Of a DNA stretch of 62,666 nucleotides, positions 40,861 through 49,711 are shown one piece after another (position 1 is the first letter of the stretch; each line of letters begins with the position of its first letter). Source of the DNA: an uncultured Oscillospiraceae bacterium. Lineage in GTDB: Bacteria; Bacillota; Clostridia; Oscillospirales; Oscillospiraceae. Position numbers and translations under genes: made by a program. Below the pieces are notes generated by a model. That model made no database searches. It was given only the letters and a program-made list of their open reading frames with translations, and was not told the origin of the DNA. The stretch is taken from NCBI GenBank assembly GCA_934636655.1, contig CAKUAS010000012.1, forward strand, positions 1 to 62,666. Reading direction: 5' to 3'.

Positions 40861-42006
40861 GTGACGCATATCAACAGGCAAAAATATATGGCGGAGCTTT
40901 CTAAGCTTTTGGCGTTCATGTTCAAGGAGGATAAGGAGGATATCCTTGCGCAGTACAATAAAATGCTGGACGAGACAGACGATGAGCAGGCGCTGCTTGA
41001 AAGCTTCGGCTCGCCGACAAAACTCGCCATAACGATTTCGCGCACATATAAGCGTTCGGAGCGCAAGCTTGCGGTCGAGGCAGATTCCAAGGAAGAAAAG
41101 CCTGCCGCAACAGAGCATATAATCGTAACTCCCGTCAAAAAGGAAAAGGAAAAACCGCCGGTCGTCGATACCGGACTTTCGTATGCGGACATAATCGAAG
41201 AGATCCGCCGCGAAAAGGCAGCGGAGGAGGGCGTTGAGTACAAGCCCATGTTTTTCGACGAGCCGGAGCAGCCCACCGCAGAGGAAACACCCGTCGAGGA
41301 GATTCCCGAAGTTGAACCGGTCGAAGAAACTCCCGAGGAATCTTCTGAGGAAGAGCAGGCTGCCGAGCCTTCACCGGACGAGGAAGAACCTGCACCGGAG
41401 GAAGCCGAGGCAGAAGACTCGGCTGCCGGGACCGAAGAACCGGAAGCATCTTCTAATGAAGTCGAGGAAGCTCCTGAGAATGAGTCGACTGTGGTCGAGG
41501 AAACTCAGGGAGAAAAGGCCGAAGCAGAGCCCGAGGAAACTCCGGTTGAGGAGGCTGCCGATGAAGCAGAGCAGCCCGAAGAACCGGCCGAAGAGCCGAC
41601 TGCCGAGGCGGAACTCGTGTTTGAAGAAATCGAGAGCGTCGAGATACCCGAGGAGACTGTGCGGTACAAGACAAATGCTGCACTGCTCATCCTGTACCTC
41701 ATTTTCGCGATACCGATCGGCCTTGTGCTGCTGGCTCTGGCGCTTGCCGTGACGCTTGCACTGCTCGGTCTCGGCGTTCTGGTGATCGTGATCGGAGCAA
41801 GGTTTATAGCCTTCGCGTTTGCAAAGCTTGTGATATTTGCGGATGTAATGCTTTGCGCCGGAGCGGCTCTCATAGCGCTTGCGGTCGCGCTTATCATTCT
41901 GTGGCTCGGTATACTTATGCTCGTTCGCGGTATAAAGGGCGTTGTCGGCGGCGTAGTGTCGCTCGGAAGAAAGTTCTGCGTCAAGGAGGTGCCGGTCAAT
42001 GGGTAA
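40861..42006 (+). CDS. HAAS/DUF1700-domain membrane protein with long acidic linker
   Basis: A protein of about 380 residues. The first 65 residues form a HAAS (DUF1700) domain (NRQKYMAELSKLL ... YNKMLDETDDEQALLESFGSP), usually a partner of PadR-type or sigma-factor-linked systems. Residues about 120-270 are almost entirely Glu, Pro, Ala and Ser, a disordered acidic spacer. Three to four transmembrane helices follow (280-370). The start is doubtful: GTG at 40861 lies inside the SD GGAGGTGA, and ATC at 40870 is ideally placed (see findings); the next ATG is 40888. Overlaps the next gene by 8 bp. Confidence 0.75.
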   Translation: MTHINRQKYMAELSKLLAFMFKEDKEDILAQYNKMLDETDDEQALLESFGSPTKLAITISRTYKRSERKLAVEADSKEEKPAATEHIIVTPVKKEKEKPPVVDTGLSYADIIEEIRREKAAEEGVEYKPMFFDEPEQPTAEETPVEEIPEVEPVEETPEESSEEEQAAEPSPDEEEPAPEEAEAEDSAAGTEEPEASSNEVEEAPENESTVVEETQGEKAEAEPEETPVEEAADEAEQPEEPAEEPTAEAELVFEEIESVEIPEETVRYKTNAALLILYLIFAIPIGLVLLALALAVTLALLGLGVLVIVIGARFIAFAFAKLVIFADVMLCAGAALIALAVALIILWLGILMLVRGIKGVVGGVVSLGRKFCVKEVPVNG

Positions 42007-42190
42007 AGCATGGAAGATCATATCGACCGTCGCGCTCATCGCGCTGATACTGGGCGCGTTGTGCATCCTCGCGGGCTTTGTTACCGGCGGCGATACGCAG
42101 CGGGTTAAGGACATCTTTTTCGCGTCCTACGACATTGAAAACAAGATAAATGCGTTAAGATCGGCCATGGGCATCATGACCTTGAATTAG
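41999..42190 (+). CDS. Small single-helix membrane protein
   Basis: A 63-residue protein with one transmembrane helix (about 7-28) and a short charged tail (DTQRVKDIFFASYDIENKINAL). AAGGAGG is 9 nt before the ATG, inside the HAAS gene. Probably a partner of the preceding protein; function unknown. Confidence 0.65.
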   Translation: MGKAWKIISTVALIALILGALCILAGFVTGGDTQRVKDIFFASYDIENKINALRSAMGIMTLN

Positions 42191-42197
42191 CGAACAC

Positions 42198-42231
42198 AGG
42201 GGCGGCAAAAGCCGCCCTTGCGTTTTTATAC
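42198..42231 (+). terminator. Terminator
   Basis: GGGGCGGC and GCCGCCCT pair around AAAA, followed by TTGCGTTTTT, ending the HAAS unit. Confidence 0.75.
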
Positions 42232-42292
42232 ATAAAAGGGGTCAATCCGGTTACAAAATTGTCTATTAAGCCTCTTTTCAAATGATTGCGTA

Positions 42293-42303
42293 TTTGGTAT
42301 AAT
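42293..42303 (+). promoter_or_regulatory. prs promoter, extended -10
   Basis: TATAAT at 42298-42303 is preceded by TGG, an extended -10. The -35 region (TTTTCA, 42275-42280) is weak. The leader to the ATG is about 65 nt. Confidence 0.55.
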
Positions 42304-42375
42304 CTCATAGATAAAGATAATGGGGCAATAGCCCGGTCTACAGAAAACGAATAAATTCAGAGAGGACGATTTAAA

Positions 42376-43338
42376 ATGATTTCCCACGGCAAAGAGATCA
42401 AGGTATTCTCCGGCACTTCCAATCCCAAGCTCGCAAATCAGATCTGCAACCAGCTTTTCAAGAACCTCGGCGACTGCACCTGTGCGCACTTCGCTGACGG
42501 CGAGTGCTCGATATCCGTCCACGAGCCCGTTCGCGGCGCCGATGTTTTCATCGTTCAGTCTACCAGCAAGCCCGTTAACGATAACCTCATGGAGATGCTC
42601 GTCATGATAGACGCGATGCGCAGAGCATCCGCGGGCAGAATAACCGCCGTTATCCCGTATTTCGGCTACGCCCGCCAGGACCGTAAGGCAAAAAGCCGCG
42701 ATCCCATCTCCGCAAAGCTCGTCGCAAATCTCATTACCGCTGCGGGCGCCGACCGTGTACTTACCATGGATCTCCACGCTGCTCAGATACAGGGCTTCTT
42801 TGATATTCCCGTTGACAATCTTTTCGGCGCTCCTCTCTTTGCAAAGCATTACATCGACGTTTTCGGCAAGGATAATGACGATATAATGGTCGTATCCCCT
42901 GACGTCGGCAGCACCGCGCGTGCGCGCAACTTCTCCATGAAGCTCGGCTGCAACATGGCCATTGTCGATAAGCGGCGCGAGAAGGCAAATCAGTCCGAGG
43001 TCATGAACATCATCGGCAATGTCGAGGGCAAGACCTGCATCCTGCTCGACGATATGGTAGATACAGCAGGTTCTCTCGTGGGCGCGGCACAGGCCATTGC
43101 CGAGATAGGCGGCGCCAAGGAGGTTTTTGCCTGCGCAAGCCACGGCGTGCTCTCCGGCCCTGCGATCGAGCGCATTGACAACAGCTGCATCAAGGAGCTG
43201 CTGCTGCTCGATACGATCCCGTATCCCGAGAACGCACAGCCCTGCGAGAAGATAAAGTACATGTCCGTAGCTCCGGTATTCGCCGAGGCTATCCAGCGCG
43301 TTTACGAGGAGATATCCATCTCCAATCTGTTTGAGTAA
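42376..43338 (+). CDS. prs: Ribose-phosphate pyrophosphokinase
   Basis: A 320-residue PRPP synthetase making phosphoribosyl pyrophosphate from ribose 5-phosphate and ATP for nucleotide, His and Trp synthesis. Visible motifs: FSGTSNPKLA, FADGECSISVHEPVRG, IPYFGYARQDRKAKSRDPISAKL (ATP site), the PRPP loop CILLDDMVDTAGSL. Length is typical. AGAGGACG before the ATG. The pth gene begins 2 bp after it. Confidence 0.96.
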   Translation: MISHGKEIKVFSGTSNPKLANQICNQLFKNLGDCTCAHFADGECSISVHEPVRGADVFIVQSTSKPVNDNLMEMLVMIDAMRRASAGRITAVIPYFGYARQDRKAKSRDPISAKLVANLITAAGADRVLTMDLHAAQIQGFFDIPVDNLFGAPLFAKHYIDVFGKDNDDIMVVSPDVGSTARARNFSMKLGCNMAIVDKRREKANQSEVMNIIGNVEGKTCILLDDMVDTAGSLVGAAQAIAEIGGAKEVFACASHGVLSGPAIERIDNSCIKELLLLDTIPYPENAQPCEKIKYMSVAPVFAEAIQRVYEEISISNLFE

Positions 43339-43340
43339 AA

Positions 43341-43934
43341 ATGTTTTTTTCCAAAGGCGGGGTCGAGTGGATCGCAGCATTCCTCGGAAACCCCGGACTT
43401 AAATACAACGGAACAAGGCATAACGCGGGGTTCATGACGGCAGACGCCATGGAAAAAAAGCTCGGCGTGAGCATAAACAAAATGCGCTTCAAGGCCCTTA
43501 CGCAGACTGTTGATATCGGCGAGCACAAGGTGCTGCTAATGAAGCCGCAGACGTATATGAACCTGTCCGGCGATGCGATAGTTCAGGCGGCAAAGTTTTA
43601 TAAGGTGCCGCCCGAGCGCGTCATAGTCGTATCCGACGAAACGGCGCTGCCCATCGGCAAGCTCCGCATTCGCCGCGGCGGCTCCGCCGGAGGACACAAC
43701 GGTCTCAAAAGCATAATAGCTCAGCTCGGGACCGATCAGTTTCCGCGCATCCGTTTGGGTGTCGGCGCTCCGCCGCACCCGGACTATGACATGGCCGACT
43801 GGGTGCTTGCCGCTTTCAAGGGACAGGACGCGGCAGACATGGAAGCCGTTGCAAAAAAAGCTGCCGATGCCGTCGAGTGCTACATCACCGAGGGCGCGGA
43901 CAGGGCAATGAATAAATTCAACACAAGGGGCTAG
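43341..43934 (+). CDS. pth: Peptidyl-tRNA hydrolase
   Basis: A 197-residue enzyme that frees tRNA from stalled peptidyl-tRNA. LGNPGLKYNGTRHNAGF holds the catalytic His27; KPQTYMNLSG, SDETALPIGKLRIRRGGSAGGHNGLKSI and FPRIRLGVG follow. The usual VGLGNPG start is preceded by about a ten-residue variant segment. The SD is weak, so coupling to prs is likely. The prs-pth order is common in Firmicutes. Confidence 0.95.
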   Translation: MFFSKGGVEWIAAFLGNPGLKYNGTRHNAGFMTADAMEKKLGVSINKMRFKALTQTVDIGEHKVLLMKPQTYMNLSGDAIVQAAKFYKVPPERVIVVSDETALPIGKLRIRRGGSAGGHNGLKSIIAQLGTDQFPRIRLGVGAPPHPDYDMADWVLAAFKGQDAADMEAVAKKAADAVECYITEGADRAMNKFNTRG

Positions 43935-43980
43935 ATCGGCAGGGGTTTTACTCCCGTCAGCTTAGTTTATCCCCTATGCG

Positions 43981-44019
43981 ATGACGGCAGGGGGCTCAGG
44001 CGCTTTGCCGTCATTTAAT
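43981..44019 (+). terminator. Terminator-like hairpin after pth
   Basis: ATGACGGCA (43981-43989) pairs with TGCCGTCAT (44006-44014) around a 16-nt loop, followed by TTAATT. It lies between pth and glgC and may end the prs-pth unit. Confidence 0.5.
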
Positions 44020-44047
44020 TAAATGAAAGTCAGAAAGGACGGACGAC

Positions 44048-45241
44048 ATGAAGAAAAGCTGCATAGCAATGCTCCTTGCCGGAGGTCAGGGCTCGAGGCT
44101 TTACGCCCTTACGCAGGACGTGGCAAAGCCCAACATGCCCTTCGGCGGAAAATACCGCATAATAGACTTCCCTCTGTCAAACTGCGCAAACTCTGGTATA
44201 GACACGGTGGGTGTGCTCACGCAGTACCGTCCGCTTCAGCTCAACAGCTACATAGGCGGCGGTCAGCCCTGGGATCTCGACTCGACCGACGGCGGTGTAT
44301 TCATCCTTCCACCGTATCAGACAGCGGGGGAGACAGGCTCCTGGTTTTCCGGCACGGCCAACGCCATTTATCAGAATATCGGCTTCATCGAGATGTACGA
44401 TCCCGATAACGTCCTCATCCTTTCGGGCGACCACATCTATAAGATGGACTACTCAAAGATGCTGCGCGAGCACATCGAAAAGAATGCCGCCTGCACGATA
44501 GCCGTTCTGCAGGTCTCGATGGAGGAGGCCACGCGCTTCGGCATCATGAACCTCGGTGCCGACGGCTATGTTGAGCAGTTCGAGGAAAAGCCCAAGCAGC
44601 CCAAGAGCGATCTTGCCTCCATGGGCATATACATATTTAATTGGAAAAAGCTCCGCAAGTACCTGATCGAGGACGAGAACGACCCCAACTCGAGCAAGGA
44701 CTTCGGCAAGAATATAATCCCCAACATGCTTCACGCCGGCGAAAAGCTCTGGCCTTACCGCTTCGACGGCTACTGGCGCGACGTCGGCACGATAACGAGC
44801 CTGTGGGACGCGAACATGGATATGCTGTCCACGACGCTCATAAACCTCTATGACCCGAGCTGGCCGATACGTTCGAGAAGCGTCGCGCAGCCGCCGCATT
44901 ATGTAGGCCCCGACGCCACGGTCGTACATTCGATTGTCACCGAGGGCTGCGAGATCGAGGGACATGTTGAAAACTCCGTCCTCTCGTCGTCGGCGATCGT
45001 TGAAAACGGCGCGAAGGTGCTCTATTCGGTGCTTATGCCCGGTGCGAAGGTCGAGGCCGGTGCAACTGTTGAGTACGCTATTATCGGTGAGCAGACCGTA
45101 ATACACAGCGGCGCGCATGTCGGCGCGGCTCCCGACGGCAGCGACGAGTGGGGCGTTGCCACATGCGGCCCGAGACTGGATATAAGAGAAAACGCCTGTG
45201 TTAAGCCGGGCGCAATGATATACAAGAGCGAGGAGGTCTGA
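44048..45241 (+). CDS. glgC: Glucose-1-phosphate adenylyltransferase, catalytic subunit
   Basis: A 397-residue enzyme making ADP-glucose from ATP and glucose 1-phosphate, the first committed step of glycogen synthesis. MLLAGGQGSRLYALT is the nucleotide-binding loop; KPNMPFGGKYRIIDFPLSNC, HIYKMDYSKML and FEEKPKQPKS are catalytic-site motifs. The C-terminal 110 residues are a left-handed beta helix. It is followed 3 bp later by glgD; the two normally form a heteromer in Firmicutes. Confidence 0.95.
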   Translation: MKKSCIAMLLAGGQGSRLYALTQDVAKPNMPFGGKYRIIDFPLSNCANSGIDTVGVLTQYRPLQLNSYIGGGQPWDLDSTDGGVFILPPYQTAGETGSWFSGTANAIYQNIGFIEMYDPDNVLILSGDHIYKMDYSKMLREHIEKNAACTIAVLQVSMEEATRFGIMNLGADGYVEQFEEKPKQPKSDLASMGIYIFNWKKLRKYLIEDENDPNSSKDFGKNIIPNMLHAGEKLWPYRFDGYWRDVGTITSLWDANMDMLSTTLINLYDPSWPIRSRSVAQPPHYVGPDATVVHSIVTEGCEIEGHVENSVLSSSAIVENGAKVLYSVLMPGAKVEAGATVEYAIIGEQTVIHSGAHVGAAPDGSDEWGVATCGPRLDIRENACVKPGAMIYKSEEV

Positions 45242-45243
45242 AA

Positions 45244-46356
45244 ATGAGCGATTTTCACGGAATAATCTTTGCTTATGGTGCAGTTCCCGAGTTGGGTGAA
45301 CTTGTGCGCCACCGTACCGCATCCTCGCTTCCGTTCTGCGGAAGATACAGACTGATAGACTTCCCCCTGTCGTCGCTCATGAATGCCGGAATACACGATG
45401 TCGGCGTTATCATGCGCCGCGACTATCAGTCGCTGCTCGATCATCTTGCCAGCGGCAAGGACTGGGATATGGGCCGCAGGATAGGCGGACTGCGCATGCT
45501 GCCGCCCTTCGGCCTGCCCGAGTATCATCAGGGCGACTATAACGGCACGATAGAGGCATTAAATGCCGTGTCGACCTATATAAACGACATCAGTGCGAAA
45601 TACATAGTCATGATGCACGGCAATACCGCGGCCAACATTGATCTGCGCGCTGCAATACGAGAGCACCTTGCTTCCGGCGCCGAGATAACCGCGATCTGCA
45701 CCGACACCGTGCCCGACTATAAGCATCATCGCTACATCGTCGATGCCGACGGCTTTGCGCGGCGCATGATATTCAATCAGACCTCTGCCGGTGAGGGCAC
45801 AGCGTCGCTTGAAGCGTATATAATATCCAAGCAGCTTCTGCTTGACATGATGAATGCCTGCGCCGCGGCAAACCGGTATCACTTCCACCGTGACGCGATA
45901 GCCGACTACCTCGCAGACGGCGGAAAGATAAACGTATATTTCCACCGCGGCTACGGCAAGCGCATCATGAGCACCGAAGCGTTTTTCAATGCGAATATGG
46001 ATATGCTTTCGGCGGAAAACCGAGCTGAGCTTTTCCCGGCGGAGCGCCCCGTTCGCACGAAGACGCACGAGGATGTCAGCACATATTATGCCGAGGGCTC
46101 GAATGCACGCAGCTGCCTCGTTGCCGACGGCTGCATAATAGAGGGCGAGATAGAAAACTGCATTATCTCTTCCGATGTTCGCATACACAAGGGCGCAAAG
46201 CTTTCCGGCTGCGTCATTATGCGCGGAACGGAGATAGGCGAGGGCGTTATCATGAAGAACGTCATTGCCGATAAGCAGTCGAGAGTATCGTCTTTCCAGA
46301 CCATCATGGGCAGCGAAAAGCTGCCGGTAGTGCTCCCGAAGGGCACGAAGATCTAA
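45244..46356 (+). CDS. glgD: ADP-glucose pyrophosphorylase, regulatory subunit GlgD
   Basis: A 370-residue GlgC homologue. The nucleotide-binding loop is degenerate (IIFAYGAVPELGELV instead of LAGGxGxRL), as expected for GlgD, a subunit that tunes GlgC rather than acting alone. GRYRLIDFPLSSLMNAGI and the C-terminal beta helix are kept. Directly downstream of glgC. Confidence 0.93.
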   Translation: MSDFHGIIFAYGAVPELGELVRHRTASSLPFCGRYRLIDFPLSSLMNAGIHDVGVIMRRDYQSLLDHLASGKDWDMGRRIGGLRMLPPFGLPEYHQGDYNGTIEALNAVSTYINDISAKYIVMMHGNTAANIDLRAAIREHLASGAEITAICTDTVPDYKHHRYIVDADGFARRMIFNQTSAGEGTASLEAYIISKQLLLDMMNACAAANRYHFHRDAIADYLADGGKINVYFHRGYGKRIMSTEAFFNANMDMLSAENRAELFPAERPVRTKTHEDVSTYYAEGSNARSCLVADGCIIEGEIENCIISSDVRIHKGAKLSGCVIMRGTEIGEGVIMKNVIADKQSRVSSFQTIMGSEKLPVVLPKGTKI

Positions 46357-46372
46357 GGAGTTAAGCTAAACT

Positions 46373-48781
46373 ATGTTCACAAGCCAGATCTCACGCGACG
46401 AGGTGCGCAGCGCAATAGAAGATAAGCTCTGCGCGCACTTTGCCGTGACAGCAGAAACCGCGACCGACGATCAGGTGTTTCAGGCAAGCGCTATCGTCAT
46501 CCGCGAAATAATGAGCAGACTGCTCGCCGTCGAGGAGGCAAGATGCCCCGACCGCGAGGTGCACTATCTGTCCATGGAATTCCTCATGGGGCGCAGCCTC
46601 ATGAAAAACGCATTCAACCTCGGCATAGCCGATGCGCTCACGGGTGCGCTGACCGATCTCGGCCGCAATGTCTCGGATATATTCGAGGCGGAAAACGACG
46701 CCGGTCTCGGCAACGGTGGCCTGGGCAGGTTGGCCGCATGCTATATGGATTCGCTGGCCACGCTCGGCATCCCCGCAACGGGCTACTCGCTGTGCTACGA
46801 GCTGGGCATCTTCCGTCAGAAGATCGTTGACGGCAAGCAGACCGAGGTCGCCGACGACTGGCGCAGCGCGGCCGAAAGCTGGCTGGTTGCGCATAACGAC
46901 GAGGCCGTCGAGGTGCGTTTCGGCGGAACTATCTCCCCGCGCTGGGACAGCTTCGGAAGATACCACGCCGAGCATACCGGTTATCAGACCGTCACCGCAG
47001 TTCCGCGCGATATGCTCATCGCGGGCTACGGCGGCAACGAGGTCAATATCCTCCGCCTGTGGGACGCAAGAAGCACGAGCGCACTGGATATGTACCTCTT
47101 CTCCGAGGGCGAGTATGTAAAAAGCCTCGAGCAGCGCACGATGAGCGAGGTCATCACCAAGGTCCTGTACCCGGCCGACGATCACATCGAGGGCAAGACA
47201 CTGCGCCTTAAGCAGCAGTATTTCTTCCTCTCTGCGACGGCTCAGTCGATCATAAAGACCCATATGCGTCGCTTTAACGACATAAGAAGCTTTTCAAAGC
47301 ACCACGCGATACAGATAAACGATACGCACCCGGCGCTCGTCATCCCCGAGCTCATGCGCATCATGATGGATGAGTACGGACTCGGCTGGGATGAGGCGTG
47401 GCAGCAGGTAAGCGAATCGGTAGCTTACACGAACCACACCGTCATGAGCGAGGCGCTGGAAAAATGGCCTCAGGATCTTGTACAGACGCTCCTGCCGCGC
47501 GTGTGGGAGATATTGTGCGAGATAAACCGCCGCTGGTGCGAGCACCTTGTATCAAACTTCGGCAACAGCGAAAAGGTCGGCAAAAACCTCATCATCCGCG
47601 ACGGACAGGTGCACATGGCAAACCTCTGCCTTGCTGCCTGCTATAAGATAAACGGCGTTTCCGGCCTGCACGGCGAGATATTGAAAAAAGACCTGTTTAG
47701 GGATATCTGCGAGCTCAGGCCGGAGAGATTCACCTACGTCACCAACGGCATCGACCACCGCCGCTGGCTCGCGCAGATAAATCCGCGCCTGCATGGGCTC
47801 GTGAGCGAGCTTTTGGAGGGCGACGAGTATCTGACCGAGCCCGAAAAGCTCATCGGACTTTTAGATTACGCCGGGAGAAGCGAGGTGCAGCACCGCGTAA
47901 ACGAGATAAAGCGCCTCAATAAATACGATTTCGCGCGATTTTTGTCCAAAAACGACGGCTTTGCCCTCGATCCCGATGCGATACTCGACGTTCAGGTGAA
48001 GCGCCTTCACGAGTATAAGCGCCAGCTCCTGTGCGCGATGCTCATAACGCGCCTGCAAATGCGGTTACACGAGGATCCCAACGCCGACTTCACGCCGCGC
48101 AGCTTCGTGTTCGGCGCGAAGGCCGCCGCGGGCTACTACACCGCAAAGCGCATCATCGAGCTCATCTGCTCGCTGGCAGACGATATAAGCCGCGACCCGC
48201 TTTGCAAGGGCAAGCTCCAGGTCTGTTTCATGGAAAACTACCGCGTGTCGGCAGCCGAAGCGCTCATGCCGGCAGCGCAGGTTTCCGAGCAGATATCCAC
48301 TGCCGGTAAGGAGGCCTCCGGTACGGGCAATATGAAGCTCATGCTCAACGGAGCCGTCACCATCGGCACGCTCGACGGCGCGAATGTCGAGATGTACGAG
48401 CGCCTCGGCGATAAGAACATGTTCCTGTTCGGCCTTAAGGCCGACGAGGTCACCGCACTCAAGGCCTCTGGCTACGACCCGCAGCGCTATGCGCGCGAGG
48501 ATGCCGAGCTCGGCGCGGTGCTCGACAGGATAAGCCGCGGCTTTGCCGACGGTAAGAGCTATTCCGATCTCGTCTCCGGACTTCTGTATAACGGCGATGC
48601 GTATATGCTTTGCGCCGACTACCGCGATTACGTAAGTACTCACGACAGAATGTACTCGGTCATATCCGACCCGGCCGAGCGCGCGAGACTGTCTATCACA
48701 AACACTGCCGAGGCCGGCATATTCGCCGCCGACCGCGCGATAAAAGAATATGCGGAGGGCATATGGGGAATAAGACTGTAG
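46373..48781 (+). CDS. glgP: Glycogen phosphorylase
   Basis: An 802-residue GT35 enzyme releasing glucose 1-phosphate from glycogen. DAGLGNGGLGRLAACYMDS, AIQINDTHPALVIPELMR and the PLP-binding EASGTGNMKLMLNGAVTIGT are diagnostic. It lies with the ADP-glucose synthesis genes, so synthesis and breakdown are co-transcribed; synthase and branching genes are not in the window. GGAG lies 15 nt before the ATG. The end overlaps the kinase gene by 19 bp. Confidence 0.95.
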   Translation: MFTSQISRDEVRSAIEDKLCAHFAVTAETATDDQVFQASAIVIREIMSRLLAVEEARCPDREVHYLSMEFLMGRSLMKNAFNLGIADALTGALTDLGRNVSDIFEAENDAGLGNGGLGRLAACYMDSLATLGIPATGYSLCYELGIFRQKIVDGKQTEVADDWRSAAESWLVAHNDEAVEVRFGGTISPRWDSFGRYHAEHTGYQTVTAVPRDMLIAGYGGNEVNILRLWDARSTSALDMYLFSEGEYVKSLEQRTMSEVITKVLYPADDHIEGKTLRLKQQYFFLSATAQSIIKTHMRRFNDIRSFSKHHAIQINDTHPALVIPELMRIMMDEYGLGWDEAWQQVSESVAYTNHTVMSEALEKWPQDLVQTLLPRVWEILCEINRRWCEHLVSNFGNSEKVGKNLIIRDGQVHMANLCLAACYKINGVSGLHGEILKKDLFRDICELRPERFTYVTNGIDHRRWLAQINPRLHGLVSELLEGDEYLTEPEKLIGLLDYAGRSEVQHRVNEIKRLNKYDFARFLSKNDGFALDPDAILDVQVKRLHEYKRQLLCAMLITRLQMRLHEDPNADFTPRSFVFGAKAAAGYYTAKRIIELICSLADDISRDPLCKGKLQVCFMENYRVSAAEALMPAAQVSEQISTAGKEASGTGNMKLMLNGAVTIGTLDGANVEMYERLGDKNMFLFGLKADEVTALKASGYDPQRYAREDAELGAVLDRISRGFADGKSYSDLVSGLLYNGDAYMLCADYRDYVSTHDRMYSVISDPAERARLSITNTAEAGIFAADRAIKEYAEGIWGIRL

Positions 48782-49650
48782 TTGTTATCGGCGCCGTAAA
48801 CATGGATATATGCGGAAGACCCGACAAAGCGCCGCGCATGAACGATTCAAATCCCGGGACGGTCTCATTCAGTCCCGGCGGCGTGGGCAGAAACATTGCG
48901 CACAATCTCTGCCTGCTGGGGCTTGACGTTAAGTTCGTCGCCGCCATCGGCGACGATGTTTACGGCGACAGTGTGTATGAAAGCTGCGTAAAGCTCGGCA
49001 TGGATATGCACCTGAGCCGCCGCATGAGCGGAGGCAGAACGTCGAGCTATCTCTACGTCACCGACGAAAAGGGCGATATGCTCATCGGCGTGAGCGATAC
49101 GGACATATCCGCAAGCATCACGCCCGAGTATCTCAAGGCGCATATAAAAGAGATAAATGCGGCCGATGCCGTCGTCATCGACGCAAATCTCACGCGCGAG
49201 ACCGTCGCGTGGATAGCAGAGAACGTCACCGCGCCCCTGTATGCAGACCCCGTGTCTGCGGCAAAGGCAGAGCGCCTCAGACCGGCTCTGGGTAAGCTCA
49301 CCGCATTCAAGCCCAACGAGTTTGAGGCAAAGAGCATGACCGGCGAAACGACCTCGCTGTTCGCGGCGGAGGCTCTGCTGCGTGAGGGTGTGAAGAAGGT
49401 CTTCGTCTCTCTCGGCGGCGACGGCATAGTCGCGGCGGAGGGCAGCGAGATAATCAAGCTTCCCTGCGAAACGACCGAGATCGTAAACTGCACCGGCTGC
49501 GGCGACGCGGCCACGGCGGCGATAATCTGGGCCGGAGTAAACGGCCTCGGCATAGTCGAAAGCGCGTCGGCCGCCATGAAGGCCGCCGCCATGTGCGCCG
49601 CCTGCTCCGAAACCATAAACCCCGAGCTCTGCCCGGAGCTTATTGTTTAG
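48763..49650 (+). CDS. PfkB-family carbohydrate kinase (pseudouridine-kinase-like)
   Basis: A 295-residue ribokinase-fold kinase. VVVIGAVNMDICGRPD, the GG-rich motif SPGGVGRNIAHNLCLLG, and the C-terminal anion hole NCTGCGDAATAAIIWA are visible. The N-terminal pattern is closest to pseudouridine kinases. In PfkB motif 2 the usual GAGD is CGCGD-like (TGCGD). The ATG at 48763 follows GGAGG within glgP. Whether it belongs functionally to glycogen metabolism is unclear. Confidence 0.8.
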   Translation: MGNKTVVVIGAVNMDICGRPDKAPRMNDSNPGTVSFSPGGVGRNIAHNLCLLGLDVKFVAAIGDDVYGDSVYESCVKLGMDMHLSRRMSGGRTSSYLYVTDEKGDMLIGVSDTDISASITPEYLKAHIKEINAADAVVIDANLTRETVAWIAENVTAPLYADPVSAAKAERLRPALGKLTAFKPNEFEAKSMTGETTSLFAAEALLREGVKKVFVSLGGDGIVAAEGSEIIKLPCETTEIVNCTGCGDAATAAIIWAGVNGLGIVESASAAMKAAAMCAACSETINPELCPELIV

Positions 49651-49711
49651 ATTCGTAGCCGGTTCAAGGCAAGTGAACTGCTTGGTACACACCGTACTAG
49701 GAGATAATATA

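Noticed and set aside
42226..43380. A 384-codon minus-strand frame opposite prs
   Set aside because: prs is unmistakable on the other strand and the frame runs through its promoter and terminator.
44453..47263. Long minus-strand frames opposite glgC, glgD and glgP
   Set aside because: They are antisense shadows of GC-rich genes with complete catalytic motifs on the plus strand.
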